Of a stretch of DNA of 64,000 nucleotides, positions 1-7,412 are shown piece after piece (position 1 is the stretch's first letter; every line of letters starts with the position of its first letter). The position numbers were made by a program, and so were the translations under genes. The stretch lies in the NCBI GenBank assembly GCA_025059375.1, contig JANXDO010000001.1:288097-352096 (forward strand), in the 5' to 3' direction. The notes under the pieces are model-generated. The model did not search any database, was not told where the DNA came from, and was given only the letters and a program-made list of their open reading frames with translations. Source of the stretch: Candidatus Nezhaarchaeota archaeon. Lineage in GTDB: Archaea > Thermoproteota > Methanomethylicia > Nezhaarchaeales > WYZ-LMO8.

Positions 1-1
1 C

Positions 2-112
2 ATAGCTTACTTTGAAAGTGAAGAACCCATAGCAGATGTTAGGAAAATTGTAAGCAAGATACACGAGGTTGAAGGAGTTGAGAGGACGCTGACAGCAATA
101 GCCATCCACTAA
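2..112 (+). CDS. C-terminal end of a Lrp/AsnC-type RAM-domain protein (partial)
   Basis: An open frame enters from the left edge and stops at a TAA at 110-112, giving 36 residues. The last residues (DVRKIVSKIHEVEGVERTLT followed by AIAIH) have the pattern that closes the RAM ligand-binding domain of Lrp/AsnC regulators: a helix, then a Gly-Val turn and a final beta strand. The protein could be a full Lrp regulator with an N-terminal helix-turn-helix or a stand-alone RAM protein; the missing part lies outside the window. It is convergent with the recombinase gene that follows. Confidence is moderate because only one-third of a domain is visible. Confidence 0.55.
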   Translation: MAYFESEEPIADVRKIVSKIHEVEGVERTLTAIAIH

Positions 113-113
113 A

Positions 114-136
114 CCCTCATTTCTTTACTTTGAGGG
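114..136. terminator. Hairpin between convergent genes, possible terminator
   Basis: CCCTCA (114-119) pairs perfectly with TGAGGG (131-136) across an 11-nt T-rich loop, two bases after the stop of the RAM-domain gene and 12 bases before the end of the recombinase gene on the other strand. The position between two converging stops fits a shared 3' end. Archaeal termination does not require hairpins, so this is only a candidate. Confidence 0.35.
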
Positions 137-147
137 CAACTTCGTCG

Positions 148-897
148 CTATGAAGTAGTCTTATAACCGCATGACCTACACTTATAGGCTCCCTCTATGT
201 CATCCCACCTAAGCTTGTGACCACACCTTGGGCAACTATGCTTTGCTGGAATTAGAACTCCTTCATTTATCAACACTTTCCTCACAGCATACATGCTCAA
301 ATTAACAGCTCTAGCCACTGCCCTCAGGCTCCATCCTTGACTATAGAGCTGCTTTATGAGCTTCTTCGTTTCATCGTGAACCTTGTCTATCTTCCTAATC
401 TTGTCAAGCTTTTCCTGAACCTCTCTCCTCCTCATTGAAAGCCTAACCCTTTCTCTAGTCAATTTTACTTCATACTCTGAAGCCCACGCTAAGACAGCTA
501 GCACGAGCCTCCTAATGTTGGGGTCTAGGGTTTGGAGGAAGTTGTCCCTTATGCTAATGACCATCATCCCCCTCCTATCGAGCTCGCTCAAGGTCTTGAA
601 TATGTCAGTGAAGCTCCTCCCAAGCCTATCGATGGCGTACACTATGACCGTTGAGACTCCATTGCGCTCAGCGTAATCCAGAAGCCCCTTGAAGCCCTCA
701 CGCTCAAAGGCCGGCGTTGCGCCGGAAACATCTGGATCACTGAACCAGGCCACGATCTCTATGCCTCTAGACTCAGCGTACTCCTTAATCGCGTTCACCT
801 GCTGCTCAGTCGTCTGCATATCTGTTGAGGTCCTCGAGTAAGCGACGGCCTTAAACCCATGACCACTCATGGCCCTCTCAATTAAGCGTAAATCCAA
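148..897 (-). CDS. Serine recombinase (resolvase/invertase family) with C-terminal zinc ribbon
   Basis: The 249-residue product begins with a resolvase catalytic domain. Tyr20-Ser-Arg-Thr-Ser24 matches the Y-x-R-x-S motif with the nucleophilic serine, and Asp90-Arg91 with Arg94 forms the DR-x-x-R active-site patch. A long helix follows, then a helix-turn-helix near residues 180-212 and a CPRC...CRSC zinc ribbon at the C-terminus. The catalytic domain is at the N-terminus, so it is not an IS607-type TnpA, which has its helix-turn-helix first. An internal start at Met10 is also possible. No tnpB-like partner, terminal repeat or att duplication was seen within 1 kb. It may act as a solitary resolvase or be the remains of a mobile element. 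Confidence 0.85.
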   Translation of the reverse strand: MDLRLIERAMSGHGFKAVAYSRTSTDMQTTEQQVNAIKEYAESRGIEIVAWFSDPDVSGATPAFEREGFKGLLDYAERNGVSTVIVYAIDRLGRSFTDIFKTLSELDRRGMMVISIRDNFLQTLDPNIRRLVLAVLAWASEYEVKLTRERVRLSMRRREVQEKLDKIRKIDKVHDETKKLIKQLYSQGWSLRAVARAVNLSMYAVRKVLINEGVLIPAKHSCPRCGHKLRWDDIEGAYKCRSCGYKTTS

Positions 898-1064
898 GGG
901 CTTATAACAATTGTACTTGCCAGTTCATGAGGATTGGATATGCCCTTCTAACCCTCATAATCAACCTTACAATACGCCTTTAAACGGCTCAACAAACGGT
1001 CCCTATCCAGCAAGCTAGGTCATGTACTTGGGGGACTTCAACGAAGCTAATAATGCCAGATCAG

Positions 1065-1072
1065 TTTATAAG
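1065..1072 (+). promoter_or_regulatory. TATA box for the marker 5/15 gene
   Basis: TTTATAAG lies 33-40 bases upstream of the proposed TTG start at 1105. Transcription would begin near 1093-1097, giving a very short leader that just includes the GAGGT ribosome-binding sequence. Confidence 0.5.
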
Positions 1073-1104
1073 CAGTAACATTGACTACCTGTGAGGTACC
1101 TGTC

Positions 1105-2847
1105 TTGAAGGTGTTAGTGTTCCCATTCAATAGTTTAATACTGAGCGACTTAGTCCTTAGGAGGGGGCATGAACCACTTACCTCAATGAAGTGCATTGAG
1201 GAGAGGGTTAAGGACGGGCTCAAAAAGCCACCATTCAATATATTCGACGAAGACCTAGTCAAAGCGCTTAAATTCGCTCCAGCCGACATGCCCGCTGGCG
1301 CCAAAGGTAGGATATCGCTCTTAGCCCCATTAATACATGAAGCTGAAGCGGCCTTAGTAATGGAGGGCGCTGAAGCATGTTTCGGCCCCTCTGGCTGCTT
1401 AAGAGCAAACATGGCGCTTCTCAGTCTTCTCAAGAGCAGGGGCATCCCCATACTTAAGGTTGGGGAGCCTAGGAGCATTGACGAGGCCAAGAACCTTCTT
1501 GAGCAGGTGGATAAATTCTTGGGTAAGCCTATCTACCCCACATCAACGTCAACGATTAGCAAGGCTGGCAAATCTCAAACAATGATAGTGAGGATCTATC
1601 CGGCACCCAAAGTTCCAACATATCCTTCAATCCCACTTAGGATTGCAATTATAAGTTGTGGACTTGAATACTCTGGCGTCTTTAGCGAGGTTGTTGAAGC
1701 GATAAGAAGTGTTGGAGCTGAACCCTACATACCTGAGTACTCTAAAGAGTACGTTAAGCAAGTGGAGAGAGTCTTTGGAGTTAAGCCTGTGAGCGGTGAT
1801 TTAAGGGTCCTACTTGCACAAGCACTGTCACTCCTCGACATGAGAATGGGTGTAAAGGGAGCCCTGCTCATGACGTGCTTTAGGTGTGGTGAGGGGAGCC
1901 TCATCAGGAGCATGGCGAGGTCACTCATTGTTGAGAGGCTCAAAATACCAGTCGTAGCCTACTCATTCACTGAAAGGACAAGAGACTACAACCTGCGCCT
2001 TAGGATTGAAGCACTGTACAACTTGATATCGAAGAAGAGCCTCTACAAGAAGCCACCAGGAGGATTAGCTCTAGGCTTAGACTCCGGCTCAACCTACACT
2101 AAGGCTGTGGTTTATGATGGCAAGGAGATTTTGGGATACTCTTGGAGGCCAACTATAGATATTGAGAGGGATGCCGAGAAAGCTACTAAAGAGGCCTTAG
2201 ATAAGGCTGGCATCTCTATAAGCCAGCTTGATGCTATCGGAGCTACTGGATATGGTAGGTTCAGGATAAGCAAGCTGCATCAAAAATCATTTGTAGTCGA
2301 CGACGTCAACTCTAGTGCTCTAGGAGCACTGCTTCTATCAGGTTTCAACAGGTGTCTAATACTAGATGTAGGTGGGACTGATACTAAGGCTATGTCCATA
2401 AGGGACATGAACCCAACAGGCTTCAGCCTAGGCGAGATATGTGCCGGTGCTTCGGGAAGATTCCTAGAGATTGTTGCCTCAAGACTTGGGGTAAGCATTA
2501 AGGAGCTCGGTGAAATGGCTCTTGAGAGACTAGAAACTAAAGTGACATTAAATGCTTATTGTGCTGTATTCGGCCTTCAAGACGTCGTTGCCTTACTGGC
2601 TAAAGGTGTCGACAAGCGAGATATTGCAGCCGCAGCGTGCAAGAGCATTGCTGAGCAAATATGCCAACAGTTTTTAGGGGACGTCGACGTGGTTGATCCG
2701 ATCATCCATGTGGGCGGGGCATCGCTGGTTAAGGGGCTGACAGAAGCTCTTAAAGTATCTACAGGCCTACACATCGTCGTACCGAGGTACTCACAGTTTG
2801 CTGGTGCAATTGGCGCTGCAGCTATGGCTCTAAATGCAGGGGGATGA
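1105..2847 (+). CDS. Fused methanogenesis marker 5 / marker 15 protein (BadF/HgdC-type ATPase)
   Basis: The 580-residue protein has two parts. Residues 1 to about 140 (starting KVLVFPFNSLILSDL) resemble methanogenesis marker protein 5. After a Thr/Ser-rich linker, residues from about 175 resemble marker 15: a SCGLEYSG start, a TCFRCGEGSL motif and a VAYSFTER motif, then an ASKHA ATPase domain (GLDSGST loop) like activators of 2-hydroxyacyl-CoA dehydratases. Cys446 in CAGASGRF and Cys486 in NAYCAVF match the two cysteines that bridge a [4Fe-4S] cluster in HgdC. I chose TTG 1105 because GAGGT stands 7 bases upstream and homologues begin there; the frame is open from 1081. It overlaps the next gene by ATGA. 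In methanogens the two markers are, as I recall, separate neighbouring genes. Its biochemical role is not established; a link to MCR modification or activation is inferred. Confidence 0.75.
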   Translation: MKVLVFPFNSLILSDLVLRRGHEPLTSMKCIEERVKDGLKKPPFNIFDEDLVKALKFAPADMPAGAKGRISLLAPLIHEAEAALVMEGAEACFGPSGCLRANMALLSLLKSRGIPILKVGEPRSIDEAKNLLEQVDKFLGKPIYPTSTSTISKAGKSQTMIVRIYPAPKVPTYPSIPLRIAIISCGLEYSGVFSEVVEAIRSVGAEPYIPEYSKEYVKQVERVFGVKPVSGDLRVLLAQALSLLDMRMGVKGALLMTCFRCGEGSLIRSMARSLIVERLKIPVVAYSFTERTRDYNLRLRIEALYNLISKKSLYKKPPGGLALGLDSGSTYTKAVVYDGKEILGYSWRPTIDIERDAEKATKEALDKAGISISQLDAIGATGYGRFRISKLHQKSFVVDDVNSSALGALLLSGFNRCLILDVGGTDTKAMSIRDMNPTGFSLGEICAGASGRFLEIVASRLGVSIKELGEMALERLETKVTLNAYCAVFGLQDVVALLAKGVDKRDIAAAACKSIAEQICQQFLGDVDVVDPIIHVGGASLVKGLTEALKVSTGLHIVVPRYSQFAGAIGAAAMALNAGG

Positions 2848-3362
2848 GCATGGCCGGCATACTGATAGTACTCCTACCAAGCTCTAAATTGACTCCATCA
2901 GCGCTTGCTGAGAGGATTACATGGCTCGGACTGCCAGTGAAGGTAAAACCCTACGGTTTCGGCGTCGCCGTTGAAGGGGCTAACGAAGACCTCAGGAGGA
3001 TTGCAGAGCTCGCGTGGAGCTTGGACCCTCAGCACGTGTTCATTAAGCCAAGAGGCTTTCCAATAGCTGATGAGAGATTCCTAGGCCATAGCTATCGCGG
3101 GCTGGGCTCGATTAGGAGGAAAGGCTTACTACAGATAGACTATGAGATGGAATTAGCTGAGAACCTTGCTGAGGCTATGGGTGGCAAGCCATCTAGACTA
3201 AACACCAAGATAGTTGAGTGTAAGCACGTTAGGGAGTACGTGAGCGCCCTCATCGTAGAGGATAATGGCAAGAAACTTGTCTACTGTCCAGAGAAGAGGT
3301 ATATGGGTGAGCATGCCTGTTCTGGTAGATGTCCATACGGGGAAGTTGTGGTCTGGGCTTGA
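2844..3362 (+). CDS. Methanogenesis marker protein 6 homologue
   Basis: The N-terminal 120 residues fit marker protein 6: an Ile/Val-rich start, a central segment with LDPQHVFIKPRGFPIAD, and a basic glycine-rich stretch before a helix. About 45 extra residues follow, containing four cysteines (Cys132, CPEKR, HACSGRC). I recall the family as about 130 residues, so this tail appears to be an addition. The start ATG overlaps the upstream stop (ATGA); a second ATG at 2850 sits better behind the GGGGG run. Translational coupling to the fused marker 5/15 gene suggests a shared role in an MCR-linked process. Function is not known for the family. Confidence 0.7.
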   Translation: MSMAGILIVLLPSSKLTPSALAERITWLGLPVKVKPYGFGVAVEGANEDLRRIAELAWSLDPQHVFIKPRGFPIADERFLGHSYRGLGSIRRKGLLQIDYEMELAENLAEAMGGKPSRLNTKIVECKHVREYVSALIVEDNGKKLVYCPEKRYMGEHACSGRCPYGEVVVWA

Positions 3363-3365
3363 CAA

Positions 3366-4220
3366 TCAAATTTCAATACAACCAGCTAGGAAGGCTGCCA
3401 GAGCTAAGCCCATGAATATGAGCATGACCTTCTTGCTTTTCACGGCTCTCTGCGGCGATGGAGATCTACATACGGTGAGTGATGAGAGCAGAAGACCGGC
3501 ATCAGAGAAGGCTATTAAGGGCGCGTAGAGCCAGTTAACGAGACCATAAACAATCGGTATGAAGCTCGTAGCAATAGCTACAACCATGAACGCTAAGGCA
3601 ATGTGGGATGCAGCTCTTAAACCTAATGAAGCAGCTAGGCTCTTAATACCTTTAAGTCTATCGCCCTCCACATCAGCTATACCCTTAACAATCTCACGGC
3701 TCATGGTGGCTAAGAAGGCAGTAATGGAGAACAGCACCAATAAAGCTGTTAGCGATCCAAAAGCTGTCGAGCCATAAATGAATGTTAGGGAAACGCATAA
3801 ACTAACAGCTACATTCCCGAGGAGACCCGATCTCTTTAAGTAAGCACTATACGCCACAAAAACTGAGCAAGCTAATATAGCAATGAGGAAGGCCTCGAAG
3901 TTTATGGTGGTGGAGAGCAGGATGCCTAGGACCATTAATGTGAGTGAAAAGATTAAAGCTTCTCTTGGACTTACCCTGCCACTTGGTATGGGTCTGCTAG
4001 GCTGATTAATAGCATCTATCTCCCTATCGAAGTAGTCGTTTATAGCCATTGAGGAGGACGATAGCATGAAAGCTGATGAGAAGGCAAGTAAAACCCTTAC
4101 ACTATGATGTGGTGTAAGGTTAAAGCCTGAGGCGACAAGAAAACCTATGATTGTAGCAATGCCAGCTAATAAGCTATTGATTGGCCTCATGAGCTCGATG
4201 TACGGCCTCAATATCATCAC
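3366..4220 (-). CDS. Digeranylgeranylglyceryl phosphate synthase (UbiA family)
   Basis: This membrane prenyltransferase would attach the second geranylgeranyl chain to geranylgeranylglyceryl phosphate in archaeal ether-lipid synthesis. The first Asp-rich motif, NDYFDREID at residues 61-69, is followed by N-x-P-S-RPIPSG, and the second motif (DVEGDRLKG) lies near residue 180. The rest is seven to nine hydrophobic helices, and the 284-residue length is typical. It starts 6 bases after the Hjc-like gene and is probably co-transcribed from the promoter at 4671-4678. Other UbiA enzymes share the motifs, but the archaeal context and the RPIPSG form make the lipid enzyme the best call. Confidence 0.85.
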   Translation of the reverse strand: MMILRPYIELMRPINSLLAGIATIIGFLVASGFNLTPHHSVRVLLAFSSAFMLSSSSMAINDYFDREIDAINQPSRPIPSGRVSPREALIFSLTLMVLGILLSTTINFEAFLIAILACSVFVAYSAYLKRSGLLGNVAVSLCVSLTFIYGSTAFGSLTALLVLFSITAFLATMSREIVKGIADVEGDRLKGIKSLAASLGLRAASHIALAFMVVAIATSFIPIVYGLVNWLYAPLIAFSDAGLLLSSLTVCRSPSPQRAVKSKKVMLIFMGLALAAFLAGCIEI

Positions 4221-4226
4221 CCACGT

Positions 4227-4640
4227 CTAGGGATTCCAAGTCCACTCTTTATCCTCTCTTCTAACAGTTACCGGTGATGGTTGTTTTACGCTCTCACCTA
4301 TATCCTTCATCACCCAAAGCCCCCTTCTACCTTTGACTCTCCACAAGACAGCTAAGACGTACTCGACTCTCCAGCCCTCTCCAAGAAAGTACTTGTACCA
4401 ATTCTCGTATCTATCCTTCATTTTCACAATGTTCTCGAGGGGGATAGTAAGGCTATTCTTTAGCGTTGATTTAACCTCAATCAGTACTAGCCTCTTCTCA
4501 GCCGGCTTAATAGCTTCAACATCCACTTGAGCTACTCCACCACTCATAGGAGTTCTGCAAGCAATCCACCCGAAGCTTGTAAGCCTCGCTACAAGCCTTT
4601 CCTCAGCGTACCTCCCTCTAATGTATCCTCGACTCATCAT
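4227..4640 (-). CDS. hjc: Hjc-type archaeal Holliday junction resolvase
   Basis: The 137-residue product has the archaeal Hjc layout: a basic N-terminus with YAEERL (Glu13/Glu14), an aromatic strand and TPMSGG, Asp40 in QVDVEAI, and the E-x-K pair Glu55/Lys57 in LIEVKST. These residues form the PD-(D/E)xK nuclease centre that binds Mg2+. Hjc cuts four-way junctions during recombination and fork repair. The C-terminus is somewhat diverged (RGLWVMKDIG and a tail of about 25 residues), so a related Hjc-like endonuclease is possible. First gene of a two-gene operon with the lipid prenyltransferase. Confidence 0.7.
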   Translation of the reverse strand: MMSRGYIRGRYAEERLVARLTSFGWIACRTPMSGGVAQVDVEAIKPAEKRLVLIEVKSTLKNSLTIPLENIVKMKDRYENWYKYFLGEGWRVEYVLAVLWRVKGRRGLWVMKDIGESVKQPSPVTVRREDKEWTWNP

Positions 4641-4670
4641 ACTACACGAGAGAAGCTATAGTGGAGAAAC

Positions 4671-4678
4671 TATATAGG
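4671..4678 (-). promoter_or_regulatory. TATA box for the hjc-prenyltransferase operon
   Basis: On the minus strand CCTATATA lies about 33 bases upstream of the ATG pair that starts the Hjc gene, which would give an almost leaderless transcript. Confidence 0.45.
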
Positions 4679-4776
4679 ATATTATGGTTTCAGATACCAA
4701 GGACTGTAGGAGCACGCTTAATCAACTACTTAAAGCCATACTATAGTTTCAAGGCATCATCAAGTTGAAGATCTCT

Positions 4777-5241
4777 TCATCCTGAAACCTTTATGAGGAG
4801 ATCTTTGCTATCGAACGTAGTGCCATTGGCAATAAACTCTGCACGCAACCTATACTTTATCTCTGCTATGCCTGATGGTATGTTGAAGGTCAACTTAGCT
4901 ACGTGCTTGATCTCAGAGCCTGGTGGCATGAGCCCGAGGTTCCACAACCACGTCCCCTCCCTAATCTTCTTGATGTTGAAGCCTGCCACCTCAACGTACT
5001 TTTCAACCTCACCACCTATGCTCAGGAGTACATCGACATAGACGCTATCGTTAAGCTCATTAGCGACCCTAACTGTAAGCACGACTGGCTCCCCACTCTT
5101 GACGCTCGATAAAGAGAAGCTTGCGTTTAGCAGCCTAACCCCATTCTGTTGCTTTTGAGCTGAGGGGAGGAGAGTTATGAAGTAGCTTGTGAGGAAAGTC
5201 ACCACTACAATTGCGACTACGAGGACTACGACACGCCTCAC
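4777..5241 (-). CDS. Membrane-anchored extracytoplasmic protein with a beta-sandwich domain
   Basis: The 154-residue protein begins with a short basic stretch and one hydrophobic helix (about residues 3-26), so it is an exported or membrane-anchored protein. The remainder alternates hydrophobic strands with polar turns (SVKSGEPVVLTVRVANELN, then GLMPPGSEIKHVAKLTF), the pattern of CARDB or Ig-like domains of archaeal surface proteins. There are no cysteines. The GTG start has GAGGT 8 bases upstream. No partner gene is coupled to it. I do not recognise a specific family. Confidence 0.65.
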   Translation of the reverse strand: MRRVVVLVVAIVVVTFLTSYFITLLPSAQKQQNGVRLLNASFSLSSVKSGEPVVLTVRVANELNDSVYVDVLLSIGGEVEKYVEVAGFNIKKIREGTWLWNLGLMPPGSEIKHVAKLTFNIPSGIAEIKYRLRAEFIANGTTFDSKDLLIKVSG

Positions 5242-5398
5242 AATTCATGACCTCAATGTCAGCGTGTGTTAGAGAAATAAAGCCTTTGGTATTACCTCCT
5301 TGAACGCGTTGAGAGTTCAAGAATCGAGGCTTGATTTGATAGTGTGGGAAAGCTTAACTTGTAGATGTAAAAACTAAGTTAGCCAGGTGCTTGTAGCC

Positions 5399-5626
5399 AT
5401 GGCAAAGCTGCTATCAAAATACAAGGTAGAGCTTGAGAAGACGGGGTTAACTCAACTTGACGTCTACAGATATCCAGATCACGATGAGGTTAGGGTTAAG
5501 ACACCTGATGGAGACGTACTGCTAGTTAAATTGCCAAGCCACAGAGAGGCCATGAGTATTGAAGAGTTTAGGGACTACGTACTAAAGGAGGTCAAGAAGA
5601 TCAAAGAGGCTAAGAAGAAGAGATGA
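5399..5626 (+). CDS. Small conserved-looking protein, unknown function
   Basis: The 75-residue product is charged and ends in a Lys/Arg-rich helix (EVKKIKEAKKKR). A short beta-rich centre (DVYRYPDHDEVRVKTPDGD) precedes a segment beginning with MSIEEF. The ATG at 5399 is preferred over a TTG at 5387 because AGGTG stands 9 bases before it. The gene stands alone between two divergently oriented regions. I do not recognise the family; the composition suggests a soluble protein, perhaps one that binds nucleic acid. Confidence 0.6.
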   Translation: MAKLLSKYKVELEKTGLTQLDVYRYPDHDEVRVKTPDGDVLLVKLPSHREAMSIEEFRDYVLKEVKKIKEAKKKR

Positions 5627-5710
5627 AGATTGAACGCGAGAGGATGACATTGAAGCTTAAGACACATAAGTGGCTTAACTTGAATTAGGTCGCCACTTGA
5701 GGTTGAATTA

Positions 5711-6823
5711 TTGATGTCTAGGTTCCTGGTAGTCGGTTACGGTCGAGTTGGTAGGGCGGTGGCCCTCGACTTAAAGAGCTGCGGTCACAGTGTTGAAGTG
5801 GTGGACTTGCGGTCAGTTAGCGATGAGTTAGTCGACGGTTATCACTTGGTTGATGCGTCAAAGGACCCACATGCAATAGCAAGGTTAGCTCGAAACTTTG
5901 ATTGTACGTGTGGTTGCCTACCGGGAAAGTTGGGGTACAGCTTCATGACCGCTTGTGCTGAACGGGGTGTAAAGCTCGTAGACGTCTCCTTCATGAGCGA
6001 AGATCCGTTAACGCTAGACTCTAAGGCTCGGGAATCTGGATCCATCATAGTACCTGACTGTGGAGTGGCACCAGGGCTAAGCAACATGTTTATAGGTTTA
6101 TGCTCTCGAGTGATGGATCTCATAGAGGTAGCCGAGATAATTGTTGGTGGGATACCTAGGAGTCCAAGACCACCGTTATACCATTCGCTCTCTTGGTCAG
6201 CTGAAGACCTGTTGGAAGAGTATATCAGGCCGGCTAGGTACATTGAAGACTACGAGGTCAAGAGTTGTAACCCTTTAAGCCTCAAGATCCCATTCCTATT
6301 TAAGGGGCTTGAACTAGAAGCCTTTCCAACTGATGGACTGAGAACACTATTAAGATTAAGGAAGAGGCCGAGACTTATGAGGGAGCTTACGGTTAGGTGG
6401 AAGGGGCACTTAGATGCAGTTAAGTTACTATGGGAGTTGGGCTTCCTAGACGATAGTCACATCGAGCTTCAAGGAGTTAAGGCACCCATTAAGGTACTAA
6501 CTGCTAAGATTATAGAGAGGCTATCGTCCGAGGAGGATGATATGATAGTGATGGAGGTCGTGGTTCAAGGCTTGAGGGGAGGAGAGAGGGTCAATGCACA
6601 ATTAAGGGTTTACGGGTCAGTAGCGGGGAGGGCGAACACCATGGCTGAGATAACCGGAACAGTGTGCTCGACCATTGCGTTAAATGTTGCTCAAGGACTA
6701 GTAGATGATGTGGGGGTCATACCACCTGAGGATCTTAAGGAACTTAAAGTCGTGATCTCGAAAATATTAAGTGAGCTTAAAGAGCTGGGACTCCAAGTTG
6801 AGGTTGAAGGATTGAGCCTCTAA
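5711..6823 (+). CDS. Saccharopine dehydrogenase-like NAD(P)-dependent oxidoreductase
   Basis: A Rossmann fold opens the protein (GYGRVGRAVAL after two strands), followed by the short Asp-containing strand expected of NAD(P) binders and a C-terminal catalytic region with PDCGVAPGLSNM, a segment characteristic of the saccharopine/lysine 6-dehydrogenase family. At 370 residues it is the length of the small archaeal members. The substrate cannot be read from the sequence: members act on saccharopine, lysine or carboxynorspermidine. GAGGT lies 7 bases before TTG 5711; ATG 5714 is the other possible start. It has no coupled neighbour. Confidence 0.75.
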   Translation: MMSRFLVVGYGRVGRAVALDLKSCGHSVEVVDLRSVSDELVDGYHLVDASKDPHAIARLARNFDCTCGCLPGKLGYSFMTACAERGVKLVDVSFMSEDPLTLDSKARESGSIIVPDCGVAPGLSNMFIGLCSRVMDLIEVAEIIVGGIPRSPRPPLYHSLSWSAEDLLEEYIRPARYIEDYEVKSCNPLSLKIPFLFKGLELEAFPTDGLRTLLRLRKRPRLMRELTVRWKGHLDAVKLLWELGFLDDSHIELQGVKAPIKVLTAKIIERLSSEEDDMIVMEVVVQGLRGGERVNAQLRVYGSVAGRANTMAEITGTVCSTIALNVAQGLVDDVGVIPPEDLKELKVVISKILSELKELGLQVEVEGLSL

Positions 6824-6827
6824 AGAT

Positions 6828-7400
6828 TCAGCCCTCAACATTTACGTTCATGACCTTTAACCTCTCCATAAACATTGCAGGATCACTTGGACTCATAATA
6901 TAGTTCTTGCCCTTCCTAGTCTTTATCAACAGCAGTTTATCTTTGTCGGTCGCATACATCCAGACCCTCCCTAATCCTGAAACGTAGAATAATCCATAGT
7001 ACCCGTACAATCCACCACTTCCAAAGAGCCTAGCACCTAAACCTACCTTTACCCGTCTAACGCTTAGCACATCATCAAATGGTATCAGTATCCCTCCTAT
7101 CGGCCTCTTTATTAAGATCCCTTTGCTAGTAATGCTGAAAGCCCTAGGGGCGAATAGGTAGGGCACTATTATTATTGAGCAGTCAGTGATTAACAATATC
7201 GTCAATATCAGGCTTAACTGGTCGCCGTACATATAAGCCAAATACGAGATGAGTAGTGAGAGTATGAGTAAGAGGGCTATCACACCGCTCGTTACGGCCT
7301 TCACAACCTTATCGTAGGTCACCTTGGCCTCATAGAGTATCGAGGTCGACGACCTCGTGAGAGTAGTTGAAAAACTTGAACTAGCTCTTAAGAACATCAA
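6828..7400 (-). CDS. Two-helix membrane protein with a bacterial PH-like domain
   Basis: Residues about 33-85 contain two hydrophobic helices. The C-terminal 100 residues read like a bPH domain: IPFDDVLSVRRVK, then a glycine-rich loop with LFGSGGLYGYYGLF, and strands ending in a helix with SPSDPAMFMERL. This resembles Pfam family bPH_5 found in small membrane proteins. The first 20 residues are Ser/Thr rich and may lie before the true start. The gene ends 4 bases from the convergent saccharopine-dehydrogenase-like gene and starts 12 bases after DUF1464, so it is probably second in that operon. Function unknown. Confidence 0.65.
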   Translation of the reverse strand: MMFLRASSSFSTTLTRSSTSILYEAKVTYDKVVKAVTSGVIALLLILSLLISYLAYMYGDQLSLILTILLITDCSIIIVPYLFAPRAFSITSKGILIKRPIGGILIPFDDVLSVRRVKVGLGARLFGSGGLYGYYGLFYVSGLGRVWMYATDKDKLLLIKTRKGKNYIMSPSDPAMFMERLKVMNVNVEG

Positions 7401-7412
7401 GACAGCTCCACG

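Noticed and set aside
148-897. IS607-type transposase
   Set aside because: IS607 TnpA has an N-terminal helix-turn-helix; here the catalytic domain is first and no tnpB is near.
4688-4755. Minus-strand C/D-like boxes (TTGATGA to CTGA)
   Set aside because: Total distance of about 74 nt with a guide of about 25 nt is too long, and box C begins with T.
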